Positions 24,725 to 33,784 are shown, counted from the first letter of the stretch. The stretch is DNA of 35,298 bases from Clostridia bacterium (GCA_017446155.1 JAFSRI010000013.1:1-35298), one strand, 5' to 3'. A program made the numbers and translations. Notes: a model not told the origin generated them from the letters alone.

Positions 24725-24750
24725 GTCAATGGGAAGAATACTCCATTGAC
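24725..24750. promoter_or_regulatory. Inverted repeat overlapping the -35 box
   Basis: GTCAATGG (24725-24732) and CCATTGAC (24743-24750), a perfect 8-bp inverted repeat with ten bases between. The right arm covers most of the -35 TTGACA of the promoter at 24746-24774. A possible operator. Confidence 0.45.
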
Positions 24751-24774
24751 AAAGCGCCGGAAAAGAGCTATAAT
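24746..24774 (+). promoter_or_regulatory. Full-consensus sigma-A promoter
   Basis: TTGACA (24746-24751), 17-base spacer, TATAAT (24769-24774), 65 bases before the secreted-protein gene. Every base of both boxes matches consensus, so unregulated expression would be high. Confidence 0.88.
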
Positions 24775-24839
24775 TCATTTGGCGGATTTTGCCGCGAAGT
24801 ATGGAAAATTGATAAACGACGAAAAGGAGGAGATACGGC

Positions 24840-26417
24840 ATGAAAAGATTGATTTCCGCTATATTGTGCGCGCTTATGCTGTGTCTTTTCGCCATGCCCG
24901 CTTTTGCGGCGGCAGATGACGGCGATATAAGACCTCCCGTCGTTGACGGAGGTCAAGGAGGCCCGGGCGTACCCGGCGGATTTGACGAGCCGATAGTTGT
25001 TCCGACGGAAGAAATATTCTATGACGTGGAGCTTTTCTCAAACGAAGATACCGTTACAGTCAAGTGGAAATGTCAGCTTGATGAAGTGGAAGAGTTCCGC
25101 GTGTGGATAGCAAATCTGCGCGAAAAGGTTGACGATCGCTTTTTTGATAAAAAGCGCAGCGTTGAAGGAAATGAAAACGAATATACGTTTACTTCTCTTG
25201 AATACGGCAGAACATATTATATAATGATAGACGCACTTGTCGGCGATGAGTCGGTTGGAAGAAGTGAAATTTATGAGATCACGACAAAGCTCGGCGCACC
25301 GGCACTCAGAACGAACACCGAACACCTCATTTCGCTTCAATACAGAGAAGGCTATGAATATCGCATAAACGGCGGTTCATGGCGCAAAAGCAACGTTTTT
25401 ACCGACCTCGACGAATATACCGAGTATGTTTTTGAATGGAAAAACACGGTGGGCGAGATAGGAAACTCCTCAAAATTTGCCACGCTTTGTTCTCACCCGT
25501 CCACACATGAAGAATTTAACGACGAGCGTGAACTTATGACAGGCGTGTGCGACGTGTGCGGACAAATTGTTTACAGCGAGCAGACCGAACATGAAATACA
25601 TGAACACGTTGGCGGAGAATATGAAACCGTTATGGCGGCGTCGTGTATCAGAGAAGGGGTAAGCCGTCTGTTTTGCGAAATATGCGGAGAGATAATTGAC
25701 GAAAGAGAAATTGCAAAAACTTCGCATACGTATTCCACGGAATATACTGACGGAGAAGGAAACATCGTAAAGCACTGTATTGACTGCGGAACGGTCGAGA
25801 TAGTGAAAACAAAAGCTGAGGAAGAGGTACCTGAGGTTGACAAAAACGTCGCCACATCGGGCGACGTCACGGCGATAATCGGCAAAGATTATGCGTTCGG
25901 CATTGACGCGGTGCTTAATTCCCGCGGTATAACTGACGACCCCGGCGCCGAGAATGTTTTGGGCACAAGCGCATATAACAAAGCTGTAAGGGAAATAAGA
26001 CGGCAACTGAAATGCAGAGGATTGCTGTTTTATGAGATAGGCGTAAGCAACCCCGACGGCACGCCGTTTGGCGAAACAGCCGTTTCGATAAAAATTTCGA
26101 CCGCAAGATTTACGGGCAATACGTTTTATGTTTATGAAATACTCCCCGACGGCACGGTAAACGACTGCGGCGCCGTAAATTCAAACGGGGCGCTCATTTT
26201 TGCCAAAAGGTCGAACGGCGTATATGCCGTAGTTGATACGACGGGATTTGAAAATAACAGGATCACGTCGAAAACGTGGCTTATCGTAGTGATTGCGGTA
26301 ACCGTTTTATTCCTCATCGGCGCGGGTTATGCCGCACATTATATCTATTCGAGAATTCGCCGCAAAAAATCGCGCGAATGGCTCAACGACAACCCCGACA
26401 TGAGCGACCAAAGCTGA
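24840..26417 (+). CDS. Secreted type-I membrane protein with FN3-like and Cys-pair repeats
   Basis: A 525-residue protein with a signal peptide (cleavage after AFA, about residue 23), a Pro/Gly linker (VVDGGQGGPGVPGG), an FN3-like beta segment (about 58-150), then a region with spaced Cys pairs (CDVCGQIV, CEICGEII, CIDCGTVE at about 237-320) resembling repeats often seen in large surface proteins of Clostridia, and a folded domain (about 345-470). A C-terminal helix (about 480-505) followed by a basic tail anchors it. GGAGGAG lies before the ATG. It has its own consensus promoter and terminator. Probably displayed on the cell surface; function unknown. Confidence 0.8.
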   Translation: MKRLISAILCALMLCLFAMPAFAAADDGDIRPPVVDGGQGGPGVPGGFDEPIVVPTEEIFYDVELFSNEDTVTVKWKCQLDEVEEFRVWIANLREKVDDRFFDKKRSVEGNENEYTFTSLEYGRTYYIMIDALVGDESVGRSEIYEITTKLGAPALRTNTEHLISLQYREGYEYRINGGSWRKSNVFTDLDEYTEYVFEWKNTVGEIGNSSKFATLCSHPSTHEEFNDERELMTGVCDVCGQIVYSEQTEHEIHEHVGGEYETVMAASCIREGVSRLFCEICGEIIDEREIAKTSHTYSTEYTDGEGNIVKHCIDCGTVEIVKTKAEEEVPEVDKNVATSGDVTAIIGKDYAFGIDAVLNSRGITDDPGAENVLGTSAYNKAVREIRRQLKCRGLLFYEIGVSNPDGTPFGETAVSIKISTARFTGNTFYVYEILPDGTVNDCGAVNSNGALIFAKRSNGVYAVVDTTGFENNRITSKTWLIVVIAVTVLFLIGAGYAAHYIYSRIRRKKSREWLNDNPDMSDQS

Positions 26418-26435
26418 AATATACTTTAAAAACAG

Positions 26436-26466
26436 AAAGACGAGGAACATAACCTCGTCTTTTTAA
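26436..26466 (+). terminator. Terminator of the secreted-protein gene
   Basis: AAAGACGAGG (26436-26445) pairs with CCTCGTCTTT (26453-26462), followed by TT. Confidence 0.88.
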
Positions 26467-26486
26467 AATAAATTTGTCATTTTGTG

Positions 26487-26516
26487 TTGATTTATTGCAA
26501 GCGTTTATTGTATAAT
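26487..26516 (+). promoter_or_regulatory. Promoter of the dCMP deaminase gene
   Basis: TTGATT (26487-26492), 18-base spacer, TATAAT (26511-26516), 50 bases before the start. Confidence 0.6.
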
Positions 26517-26566
26517 TATTTAAAACAATATTCAACCCGCCATAAGGCGTTAAGAACGGAGAAAAA

Positions 26567-27055
26567 ATGAAAAGAACGAGCAAGGAAAATTATTATCTCG
26601 ACATCGCGCAGACGGTCTCCGAGCGCAGCACGTGTTTAAGAAAGCACTTCGGGGCAATAATCGTGAAAAACGATATAATAATATCGACAGGATACAACGG
26701 CGCGCCGCGCGGAAGAAAAAACTGCACGGACATCAATTTCTGTATGAGAGATCATCTCAACATCCCGCGCGGAGAGAGATACGAGCTTTGCCGTTCCGTA
26801 CACGCGGAAGCAAACGCAATAATTGCGGCGTCGAGAGAGCAAATGCTCGGCGCGACGCTGTATATGAGCTGCGTCGACCCGAAAACAGGCGAGCTTGTTC
26901 CGCACACATGCTCTTGCATGATGTGCAAACGTCAGGTGATAAACGCCGGCATAGAAAAGGTTGTCGTTCGCGAGTCGCCCGACGATTTTACCGTATATGA
27001 CGTATCCGAATGGATAGATAACGACGACAGCCTCTCGGGAAAATTCGGATATTGA
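26567..27055 (+). CDS. comEB: Deoxycytidylate (dCMP) deaminase, ComEB type
   Basis: A 162-residue zinc deaminase that turns dCMP into dUMP for thymidylate synthesis. The zinc and proton-transfer motif is HAEANAI (H79, E81), and the cysteine pair is C117 and C120 in CSCMMCK. The substrate-side stretch TGYNGAPRG is the family signature. Length is standard. GGAG lies five to six bases before the ATG. Flanked by terminators, so it is transcribed alone. The name comEB follows the Bacillus homologue; no competence genes lie beside it. Confidence 0.92.
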   Translation: MKRTSKENYYLDIAQTVSERSTCLRKHFGAIIVKNDIIISTGYNGAPRGRKNCTDINFCMRDHLNIPRGERYELCRSVHAEANAIIAASREQMLGATLYMSCVDPKTGELVPHTCSCMMCKRQVINAGIEKVVVRESPDDFTVYDVSEWIDNDDSLSGKFGY

Positions 27056-27062
27056 CAAAAAA

Positions 27063-27089
27063 GAAAACCTCACGTTTCGTGAGGTTTTC
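27063..27089. terminator. Bidirectional terminator between comEB and spoVG
   Basis: GAAAACCTCACG (27063-27074), loop TTT, CGTGAGGTTTTC (27078-27089). A perfect 12-bp stem between converging genes. Confidence 0.85.
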
Positions 27090-27102
27090 CGGAGAAATAC
27101 GA

Positions 27103-27390
27103 TCAGTTTTGTTCCTCCGTTGCGACGGTTTGTGCATTTAACGCGTCAAAATATGCTTCAACAACTGCCTTCTCAAGCGTTTCACGCATGACGGAACTTA
27201 TCGGATGTACTATATCTCTGTACGTCCCGTCAGGATTTTTCCTCGACGGCATCACAACGAAATATTTTTCTTTCGCATAGATAACTTTGACGTCGTGGAG
27301 AGCAAGTTCATTGTCGAATGTAACGGAAGCGACCGCTTTCATCGGGCCTTCGTCGAATGTTTTTCTGATTTTTACGTCTGTGATTGTCAT
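27103..27390 (-). CDS. spoVG: SpoVG family regulator
   Basis: A 95-residue protein matching SpoVG nearly end to end: MTITDVKIRK start, MKAVASVTFDN, the strongly conserved FVVMPSRK and GTYRDIVHPI, then a C-terminal helix. SpoVG proteins bind nucleic acid and affect septation, sporulation and virulence traits in Firmicutes. AAGGAG lies before the ATG. It is divergent from murC, with a shared 150-base A+T-rich gap; a TATAAT is present in that gap on the minus strand, but its -35 is poor, so the promoter type is unsure. Confidence 0.95.
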   Translation of the reverse strand: MTITDVKIRKTFDEGPMKAVASVTFDNELALHDVKVIYAKEKYFVVMPSRKNPDGTYRDIVHPISSVMRETLEKAVVEAYFDALNAQTVATEEQN

Positions 27391-27543
27391 TTTTGCATTC
27401 TCCTTCTCGAATTTTTAAAATGTGTCCCCAAATTCATCCATATTATAATACATAATTGTGAACTTTATTCAAACAAGATTTGAATTTATTTTTACATTTT
27501 TATTCTAAAAAACAAAATAAATAAACATTTTGAAAGGCGATTT

Positions 27544-28926
27544 ATGGAAAAAAACCTTCGATTTGTGATGGAAAAAATCAAAAACCTGTTCTTTATCGGA
27601 ATAGGCGGCATCAGTATGTCGTCGCTTGCGTTTGCGTGTAAAAAGGCGGGCTATAAGGTGGCTGGTTCTGACAGGGACGCTTCCGCCATGACAAAAAAGC
27701 TAAGCGACGGAAAGATACCTGTTTATATCGGGCACGACGCGAAAAATATCGACGGTTACGACGCTGTTGTCTATACCGGCGCGATAGCTGACGACAACCC
27801 CGAGCTTATCGCCGCGAAAGAAAAAGATTTGCCTATCATATATCGAGCGGATCTGCTCGGCTGGCTTATGAGAAAATTCCGCCATAGAATAGGCGTCGCC
27901 GGTATGCACGGCAAGTCCACGGCGACATCTATGATGGCGCATATTTTTATTGCGGCAGGAACGGACCCAACCGTTATGAGCGGCGCGGAAACAAGGGAAA
28001 TGGGCGGTGCATACAGAACGGGTAAATCGCGTGAGAATTTTATTTTCGAGGCGTGCGAGTATAAAGATTCATTTCTCGATATGTTCCCGTCTATTTCGGT
28101 GCTTCTGAATATAGACGTGGACCACACCGATTATTTTTCGGGAATAGAGCAAATAAAGACTTCGTTTGAAAAATTTGCTCAAATACCGTTTTTGACAGGC
28201 GCCGAGGAACCGATCGTCATCGCCTGCGGCGACGACGAAAAAACGCTTGACATAGCGGCAAGATCTCCGCGCGACGTGACGTTCGGAATAGACAACCCCA
28301 ACTGTGATTATCTGGCGACGAAAATTACCGAGAAGCGCGGTTTTTACAGCTTTGAAATAATAAAGGATGGGGAACCGGAGGGCAAGGTTGCGTTGAAAGT
28401 GCCGGGGTATCATAATATATATAATGCGCTGGCGGCATTTGCGGCGGCGGACGTATGCGGAATATCGTGTGAGAAGATATGCTCGGCGTTATCGGATTTT
28501 GAGGGAACGCTGAGGCGCTTTGAATATAAGGGAAGCCGCGACGGAGTTGAAGTATATATAGATTACGCCCATCATCCGAGGGAAATATCGGCTGTTATTT
28601 CAACGGCTAAAAAAGTTGCGGCCGGTGGAAAAGTAATTGCGCTTTTCGAGCCGCACACATATTCGCGCACGGCTGAACACTTCGACGCGTTCGCCTCCGC
28701 TCTTTCTGAGGCTGACAACGTTATCCTTTTGGATATTTATGCGGCGCGGGAAACAAATACGTTCGGCGTCAGTTCCGCTCAGCTTGCGGACGCTATTCCG
28801 GGGGCATGCTATGCGCCGTCATACGAGAGTGCGGCGTCTATCGCCACAACGTTTGCCGACGACGGAGATTTGATTTTGATACTCGGCGCCGGGACAATAT
28901 ACAAAATTGCCGATTTAATTGTATAA
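27544..28926 (+). CDS. murC: UDP-N-acetylmuramate--L-alanine ligase
   Basis: A 460-residue Mur ligase that joins L-alanine to UDP-MurNAc with ATP, the first amino-acid step of peptidoglycan assembly in the cytoplasm. FFIGIGGISMSSLA (16-29) is the MurC N-terminal Rossmann motif; the P-loop reads GMHGKSTATSM (120-130) in place of the usual GTHGKT; later come DYAHHP and FEPHTYSRT. Length is normal. GAAAGG precedes the ATG; an internal ATG nine codons in is the less likely start. Monocistronic with a following terminator. Confidence 0.94.
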   Translation: MEKNLRFVMEKIKNLFFIGIGGISMSSLAFACKKAGYKVAGSDRDASAMTKKLSDGKIPVYIGHDAKNIDGYDAVVYTGAIADDNPELIAAKEKDLPIIYRADLLGWLMRKFRHRIGVAGMHGKSTATSMMAHIFIAAGTDPTVMSGAETREMGGAYRTGKSRENFIFEACEYKDSFLDMFPSISVLLNIDVDHTDYFSGIEQIKTSFEKFAQIPFLTGAEEPIVIACGDDEKTLDIAARSPRDVTFGIDNPNCDYLATKITEKRGFYSFEIIKDGEPEGKVALKVPGYHNIYNALAAFAAADVCGISCEKICSALSDFEGTLRRFEYKGSRDGVEVYIDYAHHPREISAVISTAKKVAAGGKVIALFEPHTYSRTAEHFDAFASALSEADNVILLDIYAARETNTFGVSSAQLADAIPGACYAPSYESAASIATTFADDGDLILILGAGTIYKIADLIV

Positions 28927-28962
28927 AAATACGATAAATCGTTGAATAACGAATAAAATATT

Positions 28963-28992
28963 AAAAATATTCATTTTATTTGAATATTTTTT
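28963..28992 (+). terminator. A+T-rich terminator of murC
   Basis: AAAAATATTCA (28963-28973) pairs with TGAATATTTTT (28981-28991), a perfect 11-bp stem with a T-run. A+T-rich, so less stable than the others here. Confidence 0.6.
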
Positions 28993-29002
28993 CAAAAAAC
29001 GA

Positions 29003-29031
29003 TTGACAAATCATCTCATCCGGTGTATTAT
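29003..29031 (+). promoter_or_regulatory. Promoter of the amino-acid ABC transporter operon
   Basis: TTGACA (29003-29008), 17-base spacer, TATTAT (29026-29031), 58 bases before the lipoprotein gene. Confidence 0.8.
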
Positions 29032-29088
29032 GTGTTCACAAATAAAAAAACGGCTCGGCCGATAAAACAAACAGGGGAATACATAATT

Positions 29089-29916
29089 ATGAAAAAAACA
29101 GTATCAATTATCATAGCGCTGGCACTCATATCGGTTTTCGCTTTGGCGCTTTCATCATGCGGAAAAGAAAAACTCGTCGTTTATACCGAGGCAGGCTTTG
29201 CTCCGTTTGAATATATCGAAAACGGCAAGATAGTCGGCGTTGACGTTGAAATAATGAACCTTGTCGGCAAGAAACTCGGCAAGGACGTGGTGTTTGAGAA
29301 CGTTGCGTTCAACACGATAATAGACGCGGTAAATTCCGGCAAACTCTGTAATGTAGGTGCCGCCGGCATATCGATTACCGACGCTCGTAAAGAAAAGGTC
29401 GATTTCTCAAACGAATATTATACGGCAAACCTTTATGTGATCTACAAAACAAGCGAGAAGAGCTCGTTTGAAAGCACAACAACCGACAACGTTACAGGCG
29501 TTTATTGGGGTAGCCTTGCAGGCAAGAACATCGCTGTTCAAGACGGCACAACGGCAGACCTGTTCCTTACAGACGAGATAGGCGAGGACTGGGGCGCACT
29601 TTATGGATCAGGCACGAAAAAGACGGGCTTTTCGGAACTTGCTACGGCATTGGCTGACGTAGGCGTCAACTGTGACGCGCTCATCATCGACGAGCTTCCC
29701 GCACAGATGCTTGTAGACGGTAAATCTCAATATTCATGCGCTCCGCTTTATTATCAGGGCGGCGACGGCGAGGCTGACGAGGCGGCGTTCGACGTTTACG
29801 CTATTTGCGTGACGCCCGGACAGACGGAGCTTCTCGATGCCATAAACGAAGTTCTTGACGAGCTCGGCACGGAAGGTATTCAGAAACTCGTAAACAAACA
29901 CTTGGGTCTCGGCTGA
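29089..29916 (+). CDS. Amino-acid ABC transporter substrate-binding lipoprotein (SBP_bac_3)
   Basis: A 275-residue protein starting at the ATG at 29089; AGGGG is about 11 bases upstream and a longer in-frame start lacks a site and would not fit the signal peptide. The signal helix ends in the lipobox LSSC (C24), so it is a membrane-anchored lipoprotein. The fold of family 3 binding proteins is clear: VVYTEAGFAPFEYIENGKIVGVDVE, then the hinge segment ITDARKEKVDFSN. It binds a polar amino acid and delivers it to the permease encoded next. Substrate cannot be fixed from sequence. Confidence 0.92.
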   Translation: MKKTVSIIIALALISVFALALSSCGKEKLVVYTEAGFAPFEYIENGKIVGVDVEIMNLVGKKLGKDVVFENVAFNTIIDAVNSGKLCNVGAAGISITDARKEKVDFSNEYYTANLYVIYKTSEKSSFESTTTDNVTGVYWGSLAGKNIAVQDGTTADLFLTDEIGEDWGALYGSGTKKTGFSELATALADVGVNCDALIIDELPAQMLVDGKSQYSCAPLYYQGGDGEADEAAFDVYAICVTPGQTELLDAINEVLDELGTEGIQKLVNKHLGLG

Positions 29917-29940
29917 TAGTGTTTAAAACAATAAAAATAG

Positions 29941-29972
29941 GAAGGGAAGGCGAAAAGCTCGTCTTTCCCTTC
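29941..29972 (+). other. Intercistronic hairpin between binding protein and permease
   Basis: GAAGGGAA at 29941 pairs with TTTCCCTTC ending at 29972, with inner CG/CG pairing and wobbles, followed by a short T-run. It probably attenuates or stabilises the transcript, so that the binding protein is made in excess of the membrane components, as is common for ABC uptake operons. Confidence 0.55.
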
Positions 29973-29991
29973 TTTGCGGTAAGGAAATAAT

Positions 29992-30693
29992 ATGCTTTTT
30001 GAAGATATTTGGAAAATAATCTCAAATAAAGATTTGATGGGCTATGTTTTCAGCGGGTTTGGCAACACTTTGCTCATCACGCTTCTCGCGGCGGCGATGG
30101 GTCTTGTGATAGGGCTTGTGGTGGCGATAGTGAAGATAGCGGCGGAAGAGTATAAAATAATGAAAATTCCCGCGGCGATCTTCAATATTTACACAACCGT
30201 CATCCGCGGGACTCCCGTGGCGTTACAGCTTTTCATTATGGTATTTGCGTTGCTTGCCATTCCCGGCATGAAGCCCACGGCGGCCGTGCTTACGTTCGGA
30301 ATAAACTCCGGCGCATATGTTTCCGAAAATATCCGTGCGGGAATATCGTCAGTCGATAAAGGACAAATGGAGGCGGGTCGCGCGCTTGGACTTAGTTGGG
30401 TAAAAACCATGACGAAGATCATCATTCCTCAGGCGGTCAAGAATATATTGCCAGCGGTAGGCAACGAAATGATAGCTTTGCTTAAAGAAACGTCGATAAT
30501 TCAGCTTATAGGCTCCACCCCCGGCACGCTTACGTTTGACTTAAACTACGCGGCAACGACAATTTATAAAACGGTGACAAACTATCTTGCTTGTTATCTT
30601 ATCGTGGGTGCGTTTTATCTCGGTGTGGTATATTTGATGGTAATTATCGTTAAATACATGGAAAAGAGGCTGAAAGCAAGTGATAAACGTTAA
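29992..30693 (+). CDS. Amino-acid ABC transporter permease
   Basis: A 233-residue polytopic membrane protein with about five helices. The opening [20 protein letters not shown] is typical of the His/Glu/Gln permease family, and the EAA loop reads [20 protein letters not shown]. It forms the membrane channel, probably as a homodimer because only one permease gene is present. AAGGAAATA lies before the ATG. The end overlaps the ATPase gene by 14 bases. Confidence 0.93.
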   Translation: MLFEDIWKIISNKDLMGYVFSGFGNTLLITLLAAAMGLVIGLVVAIVKIAAEEYKIMKIPAAIFNIYTTVIRGTPVALQLFIMVFALLAIPGMKPTAAVLTFGINSGAYVSENIRAGISSVDKGQMEAGRALGLSWVKTMTKIIIPQAVKNILPAVGNEMIALLKETSIIQLIGSTPGTLTFDLNYAATTIYKTVTNYLACYLIVGAFYLGVVYLMVIIVKYMEKRLKASDKR

Positions 30694-31606
30694 AAATATT
30701 TATAAAAATTTCGGCTCACTTTCCGTGCTTAAAGGCGTTTCGTGCGAGATAGACAAGGGCGAGCGAGTTGTTATCATAGGTCCGTCGGGCAGCGGAAAAT
30801 CGACGCTGCTGCGCTGTATGAATCTGCTTGAAGAGCCGACATACGGCGAAATATGGCTTGAAGGAAAGCTTGTAACAAAGCCTGATCCGTATTTGCATTT
30901 TGACGTTATATCGGCGTCGAACACATATAAAAAAATGAGCGCAGAGACGACGGACGCCGACGGCGAGAAAATATCGGGCGAAGAAAAACGTGAGAAAATA
31001 ATTTGGCAAATAAAAAAGCAGGATTTGCTGAAAGTCCACGAGGGAAAAGAATATAATGCGCTCCTCAAAAGGATCTATAAGGATAACTTTTGGGATATAA
31101 ACGAGGCACGGCAGAAAATGGGCATGGTGTTCCAGCATTTCAATCTTTTTTCCAACCTCACCGTTATGCAGAATCTGACGCTGGCTCCTGTTCAACTTAA
31201 ACTGAAAACAAAAGAAGAGGCGGAAGCTAAGGGAATGGAGCTTTTATCTCGCATAGGGCTTGCGGACAAAGCAAATGTGTTCCCGGCTACGTTGTCCGGC
31301 GGACAAAAACAGAGGATAGCTATAATTCGCGCGCTCGCCATGGACCCAAACGTTATGCTTTTTGACGAACCCACAAGTGCGCTTGACCCGGAAATGGTTG
31401 GCGAGGTGTTGGAGCTTATAAAACAGGTGGCTGACACAGGCATGACAATGGTAATTGTGACACACGAAATGGGCTTTGCTCGCGAGGTGGGAACAAGGGT
31501 GCTGTTTATGGACGACGGAAACATACTTGAAGAAGGGGAGCCGAACGAGTTTTTTTCAAATCCCAAATGTGAGAGAACAAAAGATTTTCTTTCAAAAGTT
31601 TTATAA
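30680..31606 (+). CDS. Amino-acid ABC transporter ATPase with an unusual insertion
   Basis: A 308-residue ATPase that powers the transporter. Walker [10 protein letters not shown] (34-42), Q-loop Q152 in MVFQHFNLF, signature LSGGQ (205-209), Walker B MLFDEP (226-231), H-loop H262. Family members are usually about 240 residues; here about 70 extra residues (about 67-138) lie between the strand after Walker A and the Q-loop. They are hydrophilic, charged and mostly helical (for example [20 protein letters not shown]). The start is a GTG at 30680 with GAGG upstream, overlapping the permease. All catalytic motifs are intact, so the insertion is probably tolerated or regulatory. Confidence 0.9.
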   Translation: MINVKNIYKNFGSLSVLKGVSCEIDKGERVVIIGPSGSGKSTLLRCMNLLEEPTYGEIWLEGKLVTKPDPYLHFDVISASNTYKKMSAETTDADGEKISGEEKREKIIWQIKKQDLLKVHEGKEYNALLKRIYKDNFWDINEARQKMGMVFQHFNLFSNLTVMQNLTLAPVQLKLKTKEEAEAKGMELLSRIGLADKANVFPATLSGGQKQRIAIIRALAMDPNVMLFDEPTSALDPEMVGEVLELIKQVADTGMTMVIVTHEMGFAREVGTRVLFMDDGNILEEGEPNEFFSNPKCERTKDFLSKVL

Positions 31607-31610
31607 TAAT

Positions 31611-31638
31611 AAAACCGAGCGCGTGCGCTCGGTTTTGT
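31611..31638. terminator. Bidirectional terminator after the ABC operon
   Basis: AAAACCGAGCGC (31611-31622) and GCGCTCGGTTTT (31625-31636), nearly without a loop, so the innermost pairs must open. It lies between converging genes (the minus-strand anti-sigma gene ends at 31644). Confidence 0.85.
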
Positions 31639-31643
31639 GTTTT

Positions 31644-33146
31644 TTATCTGCGATATACGCTGAAATCACCGGTGTCGGTTTGGTTTATCAGTGTTCCGCT
31701 CGAATTAAATTCATATTGGTATACTTTGCATGTTCCGCCGATTGTAAACGAATTTGTGAAAGGAGAGAAAAATGTTGAAACAATGCTTTCCACCTGCCAT
31801 TCGAGCCGCCCCGCATCGTTTATGAACAGCTTGCCGCCAAGCGAGCCTTTTGCGGAGTAGAACGTTTTCGGCGCGCCGCCGTCCGCGTCGCATATCAGAA
31901 GGACAGCTGTGTAATTGTCCTTCACCTTTTGCGTCAATTCGTCGTTTGAAATGACCTCGTCGAGACTTTCAAAGCCGCCGCTTTCGGATATATATCTTAA
32001 AACGTTTCCGATCTCATCACGTCCGCCCGCGTCTTTCTGAGTGGGAACCGCGTATGTTGAAAGATATATCTGCCCGCCGAATTCCGCCATGTCCGTTATA
32101 TAATAATCGTTTCCGTCTCCGTTATATTTGAAGTTGTCGATAATGTTCCCGTCGCGGTCGAGCTTTATTACGGAGGCGGTATCGCTTGTTCTTCCGAAAA
32201 TATTACCGAGTTGAACAAGATAGCCGTCGCCGAGTTTTATCGCTTTTCCTATACCACAATAACCGATTTCGATAACTTTTCCGCTTATTTCGTTTCCGTT
32301 TATATCGAATTTATCAAAGAACATATATTTTTCGCCGCGGCTTATGACAGTCCACGTGCCGTCGCCGTTGTCGATTATGGCTTTAACGTATTCGTTTTTG
32401 ATGCCGTCATGGTCAAGACGTTTTTCCCAAAGTATTTCGCCGCTGTTGTCCACACGGGCGATCCAACCGTAAGATTTCTGTTCTAACGGCCACCTTGCGT
32501 TAAAACCGTAAACTGCCGTTCCGTTTTGTGTATATACGCATTGATCCACAGCGAAATCGGTAAATTCCGCCGTCCACAAACGGTTCCCGTCGCGGTAGCA
32601 ATCGAGAACGCATTTGTCGAAAGTGTCAAAACCGAGTTGCTCGTCGCGGGTATATACGCTGTTTTTGCTATAACTTACGCCTTCTTTTGATATTGTGTCT
32701 ATTGCAGTATTTCTTTTCCAGAGGTCGGCAATATAAGACGGTGTAGGAGTTTCTTGATATATTTCCCAGCCGGGAATGGAATTTAAAATCACCTCGGCTG
32801 TTTTGTCAAGCGCAAAACGCTCGGTCGATATATCGCGGTATACGGCTTTCAGCTCCGCGCGGCTGAGTCCGTCGACGGCCAAGCCGTTTTGCTCAAAAAA
32901 CATGACGGCGTCATTATACTCTTTCGCCTCAGCGGCATATGCAACGCCGCCTAAGCTGACTGATATTGCCAAAACCGCGCACGCGACCGCTATCGCCCAT
33001 TTTGTTTTGTGTGTTCGCGCTCTTCCCGCGCGCATTCTGCCGCGACGATCTATGATTTTTTTGTCCGGTGCTTCATACATTGCCGCTTCCTCAATATATT
33101 TTTCATCAATATTGCCGATTATTTCCGAAATGTTTTCTTTTTTCAC
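31644..33146 (-). CDS. Membrane-bound anti-sigma-like protein with large extracytoplasmic domain
   Basis: A 500-residue protein. A short cytoplasmic N-terminus carries ISEIIGNIDEKYIEEA, a motif I know from Firmicutes anti-sigma-like partners of ECF sigma factors; a basic linker and one membrane helix (about 49-71) follow. The remaining 430 residues are outside: an early helical part and then repeated beta-strand blocks (GWIARVDNSGEILWEKRL, IKLDRDGNIIDNF) that look like a beta-propeller. The start is a GTG (33144-33146) overlapping the sigma stop by four bases, with GAGGGGG upstream. It is therefore coupled to the sigma factor and probably holds it inactive until an outside signal is sensed. 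Confidence 0.8.
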   Translation of the reverse strand: MKKENISEIIGNIDEKYIEEAAMYEAPDKKIIDRRGRMRAGRARTHKTKWAIAVACAVLAISVSLGGVAYAAEAKEYNDAVMFFEQNGLAVDGLSRAELKAVYRDISTERFALDKTAEVILNSIPGWEIYQETPTPSYIADLWKRNTAIDTISKEGVSYSKNSVYTRDEQLGFDTFDKCVLDCYRDGNRLWTAEFTDFAVDQCVYTQNGTAVYGFNARWPLEQKSYGWIARVDNSGEILWEKRLDHDGIKNEYVKAIIDNGDGTWTVISRGEKYMFFDKFDINGNEISGKVIEIGYCGIGKAIKLGDGYLVQLGNIFGRTSDTASVIKLDRDGNIIDNFKYNGDGNDYYITDMAEFGGQIYLSTYAVPTQKDAGGRDEIGNVLRYISESGGFESLDEVISNDELTQKVKDNYTAVLLICDADGGAPKTFYSAKGSLGGKLFINDAGRLEWQVESIVSTFFSPFTNSFTIGGTCKVYQYEFNSSGTLINQTDTGDFSVYRR

Positions 33147-33709
33147 AGGAAAACCCCCTCTTTGCTTAAAAAAACTTTAAGTCTTTTTCTTATGCGGAAA
33201 AGCCGTACCGATACATTGTGCTTGCTCATATTATACGCTTTTGACAAATCTTCCAATGAGTCGGAATACCAATATCTTTTGACAAACATGACGCGACTTT
33301 CTTTGTCGAGAGATGAAAGGAATTTGTTAATTGCAAACGTTATTTCTTTGCTTTCAATTTCGTTTTCAACTGACAGCGACGAAGAGAAACATTCTTCTAT
33401 TTCGTCGAGCACAACGTCATACGCCCCGTTTCGTTTCGTCGCGGTGTTTGAATGGTATTTCTTTATTGCAAGATTGCGAACTATTCGGCAAACATAACTT
33501 GAAAGAACGTCCGGCTTTTGCGGCGGTATCGTGTTCCATGCGCCGAGGTACGATTCGTTTACGCATTCTTCTGCGTCGAGGTCGTTGCCGAGAATATTTT
33601 TTGCTGTTCTTTTGCATACCGAACCGTATTTGTTCGATAGTTCAACGATTGCTTGCTCCGAGCGCTCAAAGAACAATTCAATTATTTTGCTATCGTCCAA
33701 AATTGCCAC
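33143..33709 (-). CDS. ECF-type sigma-70 family RNA polymerase sigma factor
   Basis: A 188-residue sigma factor with region 2 (about 15-85; DAEECVNESYLGAWNTIPP) and region 4 (about 130-180; a helix-turn-helix with LEDLSKAYNMSKHNVSVRLFRIRKRL). It lacks region 3, as ECF members do. The GTG at 33707-33709 gives the full frame; a TTG at 33700 is better spaced from GGAAGG and is a serious alternative, shortening it by three residues. It directs polymerase to genes controlled by the membrane protein encoded after it. A TATACA-like box precedes it but no clear -35, so it may be self-activated. Confidence 0.9.
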   Translation of the reverse strand: MAILDDSKIIELFFERSEQAIVELSNKYGSVCKRTAKNILGNDLDAEECVNESYLGAWNTIPPQKPDVLSSYVCRIVRNLAIKKYHSNTATKRNGAYDVVLDEIEECFSSSLSVENEIESKEITFAINKFLSSLDKESRVMFVKRYWYSDSLEDLSKAYNMSKHNVSVRLFRIRKRLKVFLSKEGVFL

Positions 33710-33784
33710 CTTCCTTTCCGCTTCACCTGTATACTACGGTTTTTGAACGAAATATCACAAATTAAAAAGAAAATGAATAAAAAA

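Noticed and set aside
27391..27543. Clear promoters for spoVG and murC in their shared gap
   Set aside because: A TATAAT on the minus strand has only a poorly spaced TTGAAT (19 bases), no sigma-H motif was found, and the murC side shows only weak boxes in A+T-rich DNA.
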